Origin: Chrysopilus asiliformis
Lineage: Eukaryota; Arthropoda; Insecta; Diptera; Rhagionidae
DNA length: 64,000 nt
Direction: 5' to 3'
Assembly (NCBI GenBank): GCA_964034945.1
Contig: OZ035960.1
Span: 31,612,368 to 31,676,367, forward strand
Shown: piece by piece, positions 1 to 12,251 of the stretch
Numbering within the stretch: the stretch's first letter is position 1
Layout: every line of letters starts with the position of its first letter
Program-made: the position numbers and the translations under genes
Notes under the pieces: model-generated
Seen by the model: only the letters and a program-made list of their open reading frames with translations
The model's database searches: none
What the model was told of the DNA's origin: nothing

Positions 1-1871
1 AAAAATGAGGGGCAAGGAGGGGGTCTAGGGCCACCATTTTTTGTGGCATAACTATTATCAGGTCACAGATCATGAAAATGAAAAAAAAAAAATCAAAATC
101 CCTTCGGCCGAAAATGTATGGTCGTCAAAAGGTTAAAGGGTCGTCCCCTAAGCTCTGGCTGAAACTATAAAAAAATACACCAAAATCCATTTGGAGCCAC
201 ATTTTGGTGGGGTTAAACAAGAACGACCAATGAAATTTCAACGTGAGTTTCTGTCCGTTTTTTCTAAAAAGATAGAAAGGAATTTTTCAAAAAGTAATCA
301 AAAGAAAATCTCATCTCTTTTCCATAAAAAAAATCTCTTTTCCGAAATTTTCTGTTCATTTTATTCAAAATGCAGATACATTGCAATGTCTCTGATATCA
401 CTACAATTTTTATTAACATTTTACTGCATTTTAACTGTTAATTAAATTTACTGGAAAATAATGTATAAATTACTGTCATTTTGACGAATAAAATTGGTAA
501 AAAGTAGGGATACAAGATCGTTTTTACGACTTACTATAAATTCTTAACAAAGTTTCCACTACGAATTAAAATTTGTGATAAAAACAAAATACTCGCTGAG
601 AAAAAAATTTAAACGAAAAAAAAAACGGAAAAATGTTAATATTTTTCATAAGACTATTTGTTTGTTATCAACATGTTTTTGCTCTATCAAATATTATTAC
701 TTTGTTCATACGGTTTGTTTTTAAAAAATATAACATTTTATTTGTTGTCTTTTTGTATTGTTTTTTTTTCTTTTGTTAAATATACATATATCTTAAATAT
801 GATGACTGCTTTCTAATATATGAACTTTATAGATCTATTCATCTTTTTTTTATTTGTTTTTCTTATCGAGTTTTACACATTTTCTTTATAGCTAATATAT
901 ATAAATAAATATAATTTCTGTATATGTATTGTTGTATACTCTGATGAGATTTGTTAATCATACTGTAATTAATATCAATATTATTATTGGTTTGAAAAGC
1001 TTATATTTGTTGCTTGCTGCGTATAGAATTTTATTGTTTCAATTTTATTATAATCTAATTCAGTTTTTTTTTAGATTATTATCTAATTTTAAAGTTAACA
1101 TCCGCTGTTCTCTATAATAATTTTTTGTATACATAAAACAGTATTCTTAGGAATCAGGCTTTAAAGAAAATGAGTTGGCATATACTAAAACTCAAATATA
1201 CTAAATACTAATAAATTCAAGGTATAAAAAATAGTAAAATTATTCGAAATACTTTAGTGTTTGTTTTTTAGACTTACTAACTTACAACTACGAGATGAAT
1301 GAAAAATGAAATGGTTTTTTGAGAGCTTTATAAAAACATAAGCAATTAAATACAGTTTGAAAACAAACTACTTTCGGCTTCAATTAAAATTGTTGAGAAT
1401 TAATTTTAAAAAAATCTATTGTATCTAAAACTTAAATGCTTGAGGTTAATATCTTTTGTTATATTTTGCGATTTTTGTTTTGTCTATGAGTTAATATCTT
1501 TGTCCCTGACTTATTTTCATTATTTCTTACTATAACTTATGCCTAAGGTTTTTATATTAGTAATACATTATTTATCATATTGTTGTTCTGTTGTTTATCT
1601 TACAGTGAATGTTGACTATTTTTAAGTACAAGTTTTTTGTTCAAATATGGCTCAGTGTGGTTTTGTTTTGTTTGGCAACACGAAGAACTTTTACAAATTT
1701 GGAAAATTCATTAAAATTCTATGAAAATTTAATTCTCGACAAAAAATTTAATCTTGGTTCAATTGGCAAATGTTTTTTGGTTGACATTTTAGAAAAGAAG
1801 ACAATAAGAAGTATTTATTTTCAGTTCTCACAAAAATGTTTATCGCGAAAAAAATGGGAAATCGTGCTTAT
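1..1871. other. AT-rich sequence, no gene recognised
   Basis: Both strands hold only short open frames of low-complexity composition. There is no recognisable protein motif, splice-bounded exon, RNA gene or clear repeat boundary. Confidence 0.5.
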
Positions 1872-2042
1872 GAGCCTGTTCACATTGGTCGAAATAGTCC
1901 GCCTAATTCTGACAGAAACTGGCAACATGAAGGCAAGGTGAGGAAGACTGCTGATAAGGCAGTTCCACTTCCTCACCTTGCCTTCATGTTGCCAGTTTCT
2001 GTCAGAATTAGGCGGACTATTTCAACCAATGTGAACAGGCTC
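1872..2042. repeat. Near-perfect palindrome (foldback MITE)
   Basis: Two arms of about 75 bp, starting GAGCCTGTTCACATTGG and ending in the reverse complement, flank a spacer of about 20 bp. The trinucleotide TAT lies directly outside both ends and may be a 3-bp target duplication. The short open frames here exist only because both arms happen to be open. The superfamily is not certain; terminal sequence and a 3-bp duplication would suit PIF/Harbinger. Confidence 0.75.
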
Positions 2043-2413
2043 TATTGGATTAGGGGCGACAAAAAACACTGTGATTCAACTGAAAAAGAAAGAGAGGAAG
2101 AGAGGTAAATACCGTTTCTCATCCACAATGGCATTTTTAAATTAAATTCAAATGACTTTTATTGCCCGTCAAACGCAACAGCATAATTAATCGACCCAAG
2201 TGCGGGTTCAGATGCGTCAATCTGAAAAAAATTAGATTTTCTGTCTTCAAATTTTCGGCCTCGGAAAAGGATTTCAGAGCCAAGAAAAAAATTTCCACAT
2301 GCGGGGGTGGTGAAGGAAAAGCAAGATTTTTAGGTGACAAGTTTTTATACAAATGTAATTTGAAAAATCACAAAAATGGTAATCGAATCCGCAATATAAA
2401 AAAAACGTCCTAA

Positions 2414-3169
2414 AGGTGCCGCTCCACATGAGAGTAAATGCCGGCGAGAACCTCTCGATAGCAACTACTCGCAAATGGACACGTCTCTGTGAGTTGCTCG
2501 CAGAAACTCGCAAAAACTCACGAGCTAGTTTCTGCGAGCTGTCAAAAGTGATTCTATTCTCTGGTCGACACGTACCCACTGAACTCCCGGGGAGTTGCTC
2601 GCCAGATACGACCGGCGTTTGAATTTCGCTAGTAGCTCTCGAGAACTCGCCAAAGCAAGATGTCAAAAAAATCAAAATATTGGTCTTGAAAAGAGAAAAA
2701 TCGCCGAAATTAACTCTCAAATGGAGAACCTCCTGCGAGTAACTCCATAGTTAAACTATAGTTAGGAATCGTAGGGCTTTTTCCGTGTACCTACGTTGGA
2801 GTAAAGATAACCGATATACTCTTGACGCGGTTTTTCTTTCTTTCCTATGCGTAAATTACCAACAATACACAACACATGTAAAACCTAGCCATGTTTTCAT
2901 ACACCACCAACACATGCAATCTCCCGCTGTCGGAAAATTGCATGTGTTGGTGGTGTATGAAAATGTGGCTAGGTTTTACATGTGTTGTGTTTTGTTGGTA
3001 ATTTACGCATAGGAAAGAAAGAAAAACCGCGTCCAGAGTATATCGGTTATCTTTACTCCAACGTAGGTACACGGAAAAAGCCCTACGATTCCTATCTAGG
3101 TAATCTATGGTAACTCTCGAGAGTTTTTGAGAGTTACTCGCGTATTTACTCTCATGTGGAGCGGCACCT
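2414..3169. mobile_element. PIF/Harbinger-like MITE with TAA duplications, disrupted by a nested palindrome
   Basis: Terminal inverted repeats of about 26 bp (AGGTGCCGCTCCACATGAG) are flanked by TAA at 2411-2413 and 3170-3172. The TWA trinucleotide target is the hallmark of PIF/Harbinger elements. Subterminal regions are rich in CTCGCGAGT-like words. A second, unrelated palindromic element sits inside (2765-3092). No transposase is visible. Confidence 0.8.
2765..3092. mobile_element. TA-flanked palindromic MITE nested in the Harbinger-like element
   Basis: The 328-bp palindrome starts GGAATCGTAGGGC and ends in its reverse complement. TA dinucleotides at 2763-2764 and 3093-3094 suggest Tc1/mariner-type insertion. 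The arms are so similar that both strands give nearly the same 75-residue open frame, which is an artefact of the palindrome. Confidence 0.7.
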
Positions 3170-3402
3170 TAAGAGACGATAATTATCTCCATCGAGTGAA
3201 CAGAGCGAGTAGACATTTTTCCTCCCCCTAAAATAACCTAGAGAGAACCTAAAATATTTTTACTGAAGAAAGGCTCATTTTTGCGCAGAAAAATATATTT
3301 AAAAGCAATAATGCACATTAAAGTTCTTTCAATAAATTTTAAAAATGTCTATTTGTTGTTTTTATTGCCAATTTTGCCAAAAATAAGCTTTTAGTATCTT
3401 AA

Positions 3403-3739
3403 GACCCGCTCTCCACCTAAGCTAAGCTATGCCAGCAAACCTCACGGTAGTTACATTAGCTTAGCTGGCTTAGCTGGCTTAGCTCACCCCGTTGTCCACC
3501 ACAGCTAAGCTACGTGGCGATATTTTCCTTAATTTTTTCCATCAGTTGAAAGTAAAGCGTGAGCGATGTGGCGGACGTTGCCGAGGGCCGAACTACACGA
3601 GCTAACTTGGTTCACGTAGTTCATGACTGAGCGACGTCGCTGCATAGCTTAGTTTAGGTGGATGACGTGCTATTTAAATGCTGTATATTTTACTCTCAGC
3701 GAGAAACATCGCTCACATAACTTAGGTGTATAGCGGACC
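3403..3739. mobile_element. PIF/Harbinger-like MITE with TAA duplications
   Basis: Imperfect terminal inverted repeats (GACCCGCTCTCCACC against GGTCCGCTATACACC) are flanked by TAA at 3400-3402 and 3740-3742. The interior has short direct repeats of GGCTTAGCT and a second inverted pair around AGCTTAG. It is non-coding. Confidence 0.65.
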
Positions 3740-3767
3740 TAAATAAATATATATTTTTTTTAAATGT

Positions 3768-4215
3768 TATCACTTGATGTTCAGCAAACCTAATTTAATT
3801 CATCTCCCATTAATTTTCCAGCGCATGCTGCTGACTGTTCGCAAAAAGTTTTACTCGGTCCTTATCCATCGAGACAGTTGAGATAACCTAAATTTTTAGG
3901 ATTTAATTTGAAAAAGCCTAGCATTTTTCTTTCATTTTCTTTCATAAAAATGCTAGCATTTTTCTTTTATAAGCGTTTTTCTTTCATAAAAACCCCAGCC
4001 TTTTCGAAATTAAATCCCAAAAATTTCGGTTATCTCAACTTTCTCGATGGGTAAAGACCGAATAAAATTTTTTGCTCCAAGTCCGCAGCCAACGAATTAT
4101 GGGAAACTGTTCAGAGGTTTCGGAGAAGTAAAAGCGAATAAAAGAATGGATAGAGGGTCGATCAGAGCGTTGAGAGTTCTCTGAGATATTAAAAGAACTC
4201 ACCCAGAATATTATG
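3768..4215 (+). repeat. Dispersed repeat R1, copy 1, containing an imperfect palindrome
   Basis: The sequence aligns by eye with 22186-22410; shared text includes TCACTTGATGTTC near the start and GGATAGAGGGTCGAT near the end. This copy contains an imperfect palindrome (about 3841-4074) with arms built around GAGATAACC, which is only half represented in the other copy. Class unknown. Confidence 0.6.
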
Positions 4216-4584
4216 GCGTCGTCATTTCAACTTTAAAACAATGGCGTGCAAATGAAATTAACAGAATGATGACGTTAACTCAAAAATCCGAAAATATCGC
4301 ACTCAAAAATCCAAAATAAATTAAAATTTCGTTCAAAATTTCATTTTAGCATTGGATTACACCAGCATAACTAACCAAAAAAAATATAAATCAGTTAAAT
4401 TTTAGAATGTTATTTAAAGACTTCGTGCATATCGTGTTGCCAAAACAAATTAAAGCAGTTCAATAACTAAACTGCAACTTCTAAGATCGGTACAAAATAT
4501 AAAATGTACAGAGGATTTCCCCAAAAAGGGAAGAAAAAAAAAACTCCACGAAAAGTAAAATAAAAAATGATGAAAAACACCTTT
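4216..4584. other. 3' flank of the zinc-finger gene
   Basis: This AT-rich stretch should hold the 3' UTR of the minus-strand gene that stops at 4585. I saw no convincing AATAAA signal in the correct orientation. Confidence 0.35.
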
Positions 4585-6032
4585 CTAATTGAGACTCCTC
4601 CTCGCGTCTTTCATTTCCCGCAGTAGATCGGCGTGTGCCTGAGTAACGTGCGTGGCCAAAGACAAAGCATCCTTAAATATCAGCCCGCAAACGATACACG
4701 CCAATCGGCCGCTATCCTCATCGTTAGGTGTTTCGCTCTTAATGTGAAATTGTATGTGTTTATTGAGGTATGCCTGTTGACTATACGATTTTCCACACAA
4801 ATGACATCTAAACGGTTTGTCACCCGTGTGGATTTTCATGTGAACGGTTAAACTAGATGCCTGCGTAAATGATTTATCACAAAGTTTACACTGAAACGGT
4901 CTCTCGCCAGTGTGGATGCGCATGTGTGTGCTTAAGCTGCCTGGCTGTGTGAAGGACTTCTCGCAAATGGAACATTGGAAGGGTTTCTCGCCCGTATGGC
5001 ATTTCATGTGCTGCACCAATTCGCTGGAATGTTTGAAAGCTTTCCGGCAAATCGAACATTGATAGACATGATCGTAGGTGTGAAGGCGCATATGCTCCGA
5101 CAGAAGGCTGGCATGTTTGAAGGATTTATCACACTCCGAACAGGAAAACGGATTACCTTCGGCATGGCTCTTCAAATGCAATACCAGACTGCTTGAATTC
5201 ACAAAACCTAAAAATTAAACGACCATATGTTAAAAAAAACAAGAACGTTAGCTACAAAAAATATAAAGGACATACCTTTATCACATAAATTACACTGATG
5301 GGGCTTCTTAACGGAATGAGATCGCATATGGACCATCAGACTGCTGGACTGTGTGAACGCTTTGGAGCAGACGGTGCATTTGTATGGTTTTTCCCCGCTA
5401 TGGATTCGGATGTGGGTGTTGAGGCTGCCAATGTGAGTGAATGTCTTATCGCAGATCGAGCATTGGTAGGGCTTATTGAGCGTGTGCGATCGCACGTGTT
5501 TGGCAAGATCACCGGCGCTTTGGAAGGACTGTTCGCATTGTGTACATTGATAGCAATTGTTTATCATTCCCTTCTCCGTCTTCATTTGCGGTATTATAGA
5601 CACTGGCGACATATCCTCGTCGCGCCGGGATCTGGAAGATCTGCCGCTAAAAGATTTCATAACTCCATTGCTCGATCCTGACGAGTTCTCATCGTCGTTC
5701 TCAATGTGCGAGGAACTCGGCGAGGAAACCATATCCACATCTTTATCGGACTCGTCCAGGTGAATTAACTCACAGATCGGTTCCATTATGCTTGAGTACT
5801 CGAAGTCATCTTCATCATCTGTTGTCTGTGAATTCTCTGCCAAATCGGTGTGGCAAGTGTTCATGTGCTGGTAGAGTGAGTTCGGATCTTCAAAGAAATC
5901 TCCGCAACACATGCAGTGAAATGTGAGATCCGGACGGGAGCTCTTTTTCGTCGGCGAGGATTCCATGACTGGTGTGATGCTGAGTGGAAGATTTAGATTT
6001 GGCCCATTGAAAGGTGAAATATGCACCTCCAT
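4585..6032 (-). CDS. C2H2 zinc-finger protein, two exons, 11 fingers
   Basis: Exons run 6032-5276 and 5207-4585, split by a 68-bp GT-AG intron (GTATGT donor, TTTTTAG acceptor) inside finger 5; phases match and give 459 aa. Finger 1 (about residues 40-61) stands alone and ends in a C-x-H variant. An acidic, Ser-rich, presumably disordered stretch follows (about 70-150). Fingers 2-10 (about 161-412) form a tandem block; some linkers are the classic TGEKPF type and others diverge. Finger 11 (about 425-450) is separated near the C-terminus. The family binds DNA in the nucleus, usually as a transcription regulator. I cannot assign an orthologue. The start is the first in-frame ATG after a likely 5' UTR splice acceptor. 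Confidence 0.92.
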
Positions 6033-6062
6033 TTCGATTATTTTTATTTAATCTGGAAAAAA
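6033..6062 (-). other. Probable 5' UTR splice acceptor of the zinc-finger gene
   Basis: Reading the minus strand, a pyrimidine run ends in TTTTTTCCAG 20 bases before the ATG at 6032. This implies a non-coding first exon further upstream (higher coordinates), which I could not locate. Confidence 0.5.
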
Positions 6063-6273
6063 CGGAGTTAATTTGTTATTAAAAAAAAGCTCGAAATTAC
6101 ACATTTGTGGATATAATTTGTATAAATTTTAGTAGCGACCCCACACAAAAAACCTATCTAAAAATCGAACCAAAATATTAATTTATTTTTGTAGTTTTGA
6201 GCAAGAGGCTGTCAAAAAAAAATAAGTTACGATAATTGAAATTTTCTCCTCTCCTCCGTTAATTACGAGTTTT

Positions 6274-6356
6274 TGCTATAGCGCTTTTTTTAAACGGGCT
6301 ATAGCCCTTTTTTTAAACGGGCTATAGCCCTTTTTTTAAACGGGCTATAGCCCGTT
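6274..6356. repeat. 23-bp tandem repeat with a palindromic core
   Basis: About 3.5 units are present, each holding the perfect 12-bp palindrome GGGCTATAGCCC followed by T7 and AAAC. Units at 6296-6318 and 6319-6341 are identical. Confidence 0.85.
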
Positions 6357-7585
6357 TGCTGCCAGTAAACTCAAAAACGTTTGGGCGGAATTTAACAGAT
6401 TTTAAATATAGAGCAAGTTTAAAATTTCCCTTTCCGAGATTCTTGAAAAATTTTGGGAAGGGGGTGGCAGCTAACTAAGATTAGTTAGAAACAACGATCA
6501 AGTAACTAAAATGGCATTTAACTTATTCTGCATTATGCTGCGAAAAAGGGAGGCTAAGTGGGAGTCGTCCAAAACGCGATTTAAGAGATCCAGAGCAGAA
6601 AAAATACATGAAACGCCACTGCGTCGCTCCTTTCGATATGCGCCAATAATGACTAGGATTTTAAACTTGTGACATCTTACAGCGTTTTCGTTTCTGATAA
6701 GGTGCTAACACCTGACGCCATAAATCCAAACATTTTTAGTTATCAAACATTTTTCGAATTATCAACAAAGTAATTAAAAAATTTCAAATAGAAAAATTAC
6801 ATGATAAAATTTTTCTTTTGTTGATTATTTTAAAATTTAAATTAAGGCGCCGTTTACATCTGCACTGTATTTTGCAAATTTTATCCTGCGACAGTAAATT
6901 CAAGTTTCACAACAGTTTACATTAGGATACCTAGTGAGATATTTGAGTTTTAGTTAATTGTATATTAATACAAAAAGGATTTAAAAATACGTAGCGAAAA
7001 TAATTAAAGTGGTTTCCGATAAGAAACATAACAATGCTATAATTGCCAAGCTGGCAAATATTGAAAACCCGTATGGTGATATTCGTTTCAAAATTCGAAC
7101 AGTTGCACCAAAATTCTACTTTGAAGTCAGACTTTCCAATAAGATTTTTTAAAATTTATTCCAATCGGATTTTGATGTATGGGAGTTTTATGTAGAACCG
7201 TATCTGTGTTTAACCATTGAACCATTTTTGATTCATGATTTTCTTGACCTTCTAGCAATGAATAATCCTATTGGAATTTCTTGGCTTATAGGTCTGCAAA
7301 ATCAAAATAATATAACAAAAATATTATATTATTTTTGTGGATGTTTTCACATCTAATTTCCCCCCAATAGGTCACGCATGTTTGGCCTGAAAACCCATCA
7401 GGAGCCTGTTTCTGGTATGGAAGCTGGCTCACCGTCATCAGAGCCTGCTTTACCAGCTTCCTAAATAACTTTTGTTCTTGCACTTTTTTGATAAGATGCA
7501 CCGTTTTTGAGATATTTGCAAAAAACGTTTTCGTTCGTATGGGGGGGTACCCCCCCTAATGGTCCATTTTTGCCCATTAACGAAC
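6357..7585. other. Intergenic or upstream intron, nothing recognised
   Basis: AT-rich sequence without coding signal. It may be part of the unseen 5' UTR intron of the zinc-finger gene. Confidence 0.35.
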
Positions 7586-7588
7586 TTA

Positions 7589-7972
7589 TGCTACATTTAC
7601 ACGAATGACAAATTTGTCATTTTTTTCTTGTCATTATGTTAATTCCCGTGTAAATGGCATAATTTTTGTAATTTTTTCTGTCAGAAAATGTCAATCTCTC
7701 ATAAAAGAATGAACTTGTCCATTCTTTTATGCCAGATTGCCATTCGTGCAAACGCAATATTAGTTATGACAACTTTAGTATTCAACTTTTGTCATAACTA
7801 ATATTGCGTTTGCACGAATGACAATCTGGCATAAAAGAATGGACAAGTTCATTCTTTTATGAGAGATTGATATTTTCTGACAGAAAAAATTACAAAAATT
7901 ATGCCATTTACACGGGAATTAACATAATGACAAGAAAAAAATGACAAATTTGTCATTCGTGTAAATGTAGCA
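7589..7972. mobile_element. 384-bp palindromic PIF/Harbinger-like MITE with TTA duplications
   Basis: Two almost identical arms of about 180 bp (outer end TGCTACATTTACACGAATG) surround a spacer of about 20 bp near 7770-7790. TTA lies at 7586-7588 and 7973-7975. The near-perfect arms suggest a young or recombination-maintained copy. It has no coding capacity. Confidence 0.8.
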
Positions 7973-7975
7973 TTA

Positions 7976-8385
7976 GCCTCGCATTTTACGAAAAACGGAT
8001 CTGCGTTGTTGTTCTAAACGTCATTTGTTTTTCACTTGATTTTGACAGTGCGACAGTGAGCCACATATAATATTCTTTTGTTACCAATTATCATTAAACT
8101 TTCTTTAAGTGACGAAATTTCGATTTTATGACGTCCCCATAAGATTTCATTTTTAATCAACCGTGAAATTTTGTCGGCGAGCTAATCGACAAAAGCTAAA
8201 TTCGAATCAACTTTTTACGGCGGCAAAGTTGGTCAGATTGATTGTATACAGAAGCAAAGGATACCATGAGTTTAAAATCTGAAATGTCGCCGTAAATGTT
8301 GTTTTGGGCCAATTGTATTCCGGCCTTGACAAATAATACTATTTTACGACGACACCAACTATTTTAATAGCAAATGTGAATACCC
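7976..8385. other. Spacer between MITEs, nothing recognised
   Basis: A mixed-composition stretch with no gene signal and no clear repeat boundary. Confidence 0.3.
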
Positions 8386-8388
8386 TTA

Positions 8389-8766
8389 AGCTAGAACCTG
8401 AATCGTACGTCGATGCGTCCGTCATGCGTGCGTCCGGTTGACAGTTCGATGCGGTGACAGTTGGGTACGGCAATGAATCTGGAGTTAATTCATTGTTTTG
8501 CACTTCTTCTATTAGTTTATCGTCGAAACAATTACTTTCAATTTGTTCCATACTTAAATTGCTTAAATCGTAAACAAACTTTTTTGCGAAATGACATTTT
8601 CGTACGTTGCCGCATGTAAAAGTAGAAATTCGACCTACTCTATGCGGTTGCCGCATCGGAAAACGTATCATTAGGAGAGTACTCATAGCAGCCCGTTGAT
8701 TCTACTCGAACTGTCAACGTGACGGACGCATGACGGACGCATCGACGTACGATTCAGGTTCTAGCT
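8389..8766 (-). mobile_element. PIF/Harbinger-like non-autonomous element with TTA duplications and a short open frame
   Basis: Terminal inverted repeats of about 55 bp start AGCTAGAACCTGAATCGTAC. TTA flanks both ends at 8386-8388 and 8767-8769. On the minus strand an open frame crosses the element; its internal Met starts a peptide reading MEQIESNCFDDKLIEEVQ, which resembles the opening of MADF domains. The rest of such a domain is absent, so this is at most a truncated remnant. Confidence 0.75.
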
Positions 8767-8810
8767 TTATAGTTATCAAGTTTTGGCAAAGTTCCACAGA
8801 TTTTCGCTAA

Positions 8811-9106
8811 CCCCACGACTCCATTAGACTTTTTTCCAGATTGTATTTAAATCCAATCACGAAAAAATCTAATGGAGACTCAAAAAATCTTGCATCATGA
8901 TTTAAATCTCCGTACTGTCATGATTTTTTCGGCTGCAGAAAAGTAGGATTTTTTTCCTACTTTTTGACATTTCTAAGTACGCTATGGAGGCACAATAAAA
9001 ATGAAAAATCATGACTGAAAATGCCCACGCGCTGATTTTTTTATTCGCCAAAATATGGAGTGGGGGAAAAAATCATGATTCTAAAAAGTCTAATGGAACC
9101 GTGGGG
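8811..9106. mobile_element. PIF/Harbinger-like MITE with TAA duplications
   Basis: Terminal inverted repeats of about 24 bp (CCCCACGACTCCATTAGAC against CCCCACGGTTCCATTAGAC) are flanked by TAA at 8808-8810 and 9107-9109. The interior repeats AATCATGATTTTTTC-like words in both directions. Non-coding. Confidence 0.75.
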
Positions 9107-9109
9107 TAA

Positions 9110-12100
9110 ATCTAAAACAGTGCTTATTTTAAAACCTCGCTAATTTATTCTCACGCTTAACTTTCTTGAACGACAACACTTTTTATTGTGCTTTGCAAAA
9201 AACAAACTCCCCACTATCCGCCCCAACGAATTCATTCCGTATTCAACAAAAACAACAAGAAACACATACAAATCAAAAAAGCACGCTGCTGAAAAGCCGG
9301 TCTCATTGCCGATTTTTCTGAGGTTATGTCTCATATATAGTTCAAAATAGAAGCAATTCGCGTTTCTGCGGCTTTTTCGATTTTCCACTGGAGGAAATAC
9401 CGAAAGAAGACCATTTCGCATTAATATGTATTGTTTTTATGGTTCTAAATAAACATATTGTAAATTAATTTAAAAACACAGAATTTATTATTTAGCCTTA
9501 GTAAAAAAAAACAACGAACAATCACCTGCTTATTTTTAATTAAATCCAAACTACTGTTATTAATTTCGTGAAACACATTTTAAAATTGAATCATCAACGT
9601 TCAACCTCCCAGACACTAAATAAAACTATTTCAAGAAATGAAATTCAGACAAAATTATCGATTTTCCTTTGTACCAAAATAAAAACCACACATCGCAAAC
9701 ATAAATAATTAAATGCAGCTCCACTGCGAGAAAAAAAAAATCATAAAATTTCCATGGCAGCAACAGCACAAGAAAAAGAAAAGTATTTCAGTCAGAAGGG
9801 AAAAAAAAGAGATTTTTTTTTCTTTTCCTTCATTTGTGATTTTAACGATGCTGCAAAGATTTCCGCTAGGAACGGGGGAGATGGCGCTAATAATGAAATT
9901 ATTGATTTTGCTCGTGGCTCTCCTTTTGATACATTTTTATCCTGCACCCACCGCAAGGAAAAAAAGGACATCACAGAAAAACAAAAACAACAAAAAAAAA
10001 CGATGAATGAAAAGCATTAAAACCAAAAGTCCTGCAAGGAGTCGAAATAAAACGGCAACACAAACACACATAATCCGAAGGATAATCAGCCATAGAAGGG
10101 CAAGGGGGGCTGCAAATGTGTGGTGGTGGTGGAAATAAATGTTAATTTTATTGTTCAACTCCTGATTTCCGCCAGTTGCTCGTTTATTTGTTGTTGCATT
10201 TCGTTTTTTAAATGATTTTTAAAATAAATTTCCCTTCACACTCACACATTCACGTGACCGTTTCACTTGAAGCAGATTGAAAAGTACAAATAAAGTGACA
10301 TGAAAAAGGACAATCGAGGGATAATTCGAGAAAAAATTACCCCATTCCATTTACTGTCAACTTTCCAAACAAAATTTGTTTAGTTTAAAAAAAGACCACG
10401 AAAATGTTTGAAAGGACGACAGACGACACGGTAAAAAAAAATAATAGAAATATTATTCTCAATTTTCTGTGATGCGCCACCCAAGAATAATGCAAAAAAA
10501 AAGAATAAAACCAATGAGATTCATTATTAAATGTTCGTTTCATTTGTCCATTTAATTGTATTTCAAATGACTCCCCTCGTCCCGCGCTCCTTCTGGATCA
10601 AAACCAACAACAGAGCGAGTGGAACAAAAGCTAGAATTCGAATTTATATCGAAATTACCACCAGAGACAAGGACAGCTTCAAAAAAAAAGGCTAAAAAAA
10701 AGCACGCCGCCATGTGATTGTTCTCCTCTCCCCCCGGAACCGTAACAATTCACACGAATATTTCAGATCTCCATCGCGTGCATGTGTTGGTGGCAATGTC
10801 CTCTGGATACAAAAAAAAGCACCAACTGACAACCAATTGGTACTAACTAGACGGGAATTGCAGAGGGCCAGGGGTGTTTATGAGTAATATTAACAAAGAG
10901 GGCGAAGATGCGCGCGTTTTGTTCTTTTCTTTTCCTGTTTCTTGGCGTGCTTTTTTTTCTTCCCTTCTTTGTTGTTATTCTCGCAGTGATTTCCTCTTAT
11001 TTTTTTTTGATAATATTGAAGATATTTTCCTTTTTTAATTGACTCCACTGTGCATGTGTTAGAAAATTTAAATTTATTTTTTTAACAAAAAACGAAATGC
11101 TCTACAATTGGAAATTGGGTTCTTTGTAGCCACTTTGAATTGTAATTAAAATAGACGGAAGGAGACTCCATTGACCATCGTGGTGTGATTTTAAGGACGT
11201 CTTTACCGCAAAATCTACACAGGAACACGCACTTTAATTACACACAGGCAGATACGCACCAATTGCTAGACATTTCCGCTGTTGAATTTCATCATTTCAA
11301 CTCTAAAAAATAATTCTTCACATCAAATATACCCTCGCTAGCAATTAACCATTGACCTTTATTTCATTTTCAGGGAGATATTTTTTCCCTTTTTAAAACT
11401 AAAACCGCACTATTTCGATTGAACTCACTTTAATTTTGGGATAACTCCGTTAACGAAATAACTGCAATTCACAGCGAATGTTCCGTTTCTTTGTATATTT
11501 TTGTAAATCCTCTAATCCTGTTTTAATTACAGCGACAATTAGTGACCTTGTAAACCGAACACTTTTCGTGCCTAATTTTAAATGCACTTTCTTGGTTTTT
11601 TGAACTTTTCAATACATTTTGACAAACTGTCCAGGGTGGCCAGTGGTATATTTTTGTAGAACCAAATTTAACAATTTACAATTTTTCAAAAACTTTCAGA
11701 TTTTTAAGCTCGGCAGTAAGGGCGCTGCATGACAACTTAATAAAAATGCCTTTAACTTAAAATAGAAATAAGAATAGATTAGGATAACAATAAAAATTGT
11801 GTTTTCAGTACAACCTTCGGGTGATCAGAAAATATAAAACTATTAAAAAGGTAACACAGGCACAGAACTTTAAATAAATTCTGTCTGCAAGTGTGTTGGT
11901 GTTCTGTGGCTTTCCTTAACTTTTCCATTCGAGTGAAAGAGATAAAATGATTTAAATTTATACACAGTTAATTAATTTTGTTTTGTGTGCAAACTCAAAG
12001 ATGGTGATAAGTAGAGAGATTTATTAGATTTAACAATTTGAAAAATTACCGCTAAATTTAAAAATTCAATTTGTTCGATTAAATTACATTTACTATTGTA

Positions 12101-12251
12101 CATTCTTCGCTTATCAAAAATTTACTTCGCTTGTGTAAAAAAATTAGTAAGAACTAAAAGCCTGTGTAAGGATCTTTTTATGGTATTATTTAATTTATCA
12201 AATTGCAATTCAATTCTTTGTGATTTACTTAATAATTATGATTATTAATTA
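9110..12251. other. Long A-rich unique-looking stretch, no gene resolved
   Basis: Runs of A and AAAC dominate, and the open frames are Lys-rich or Phe-rich low complexity. The stretch lacks obvious transposon ends, so it may contain the distant non-coding first exon and promoter of the zinc-finger gene, but I can point to no specific signal. Confidence 0.3.

Noticed and set aside
2785..3072. Two nearly identical 75-residue proteins on opposite strands
   Set aside because: They are the two arms of one palindrome, not genes.
4633..5763. Plus-strand open frames of 68-127 codons
   Set aside because: Antisense shadows of the zinc-finger exons.
9713..10020. Lys-rich open frames of 88-97 codons
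   Set aside because: Low-complexity A-rich DNA, several frames open at once, no motif.
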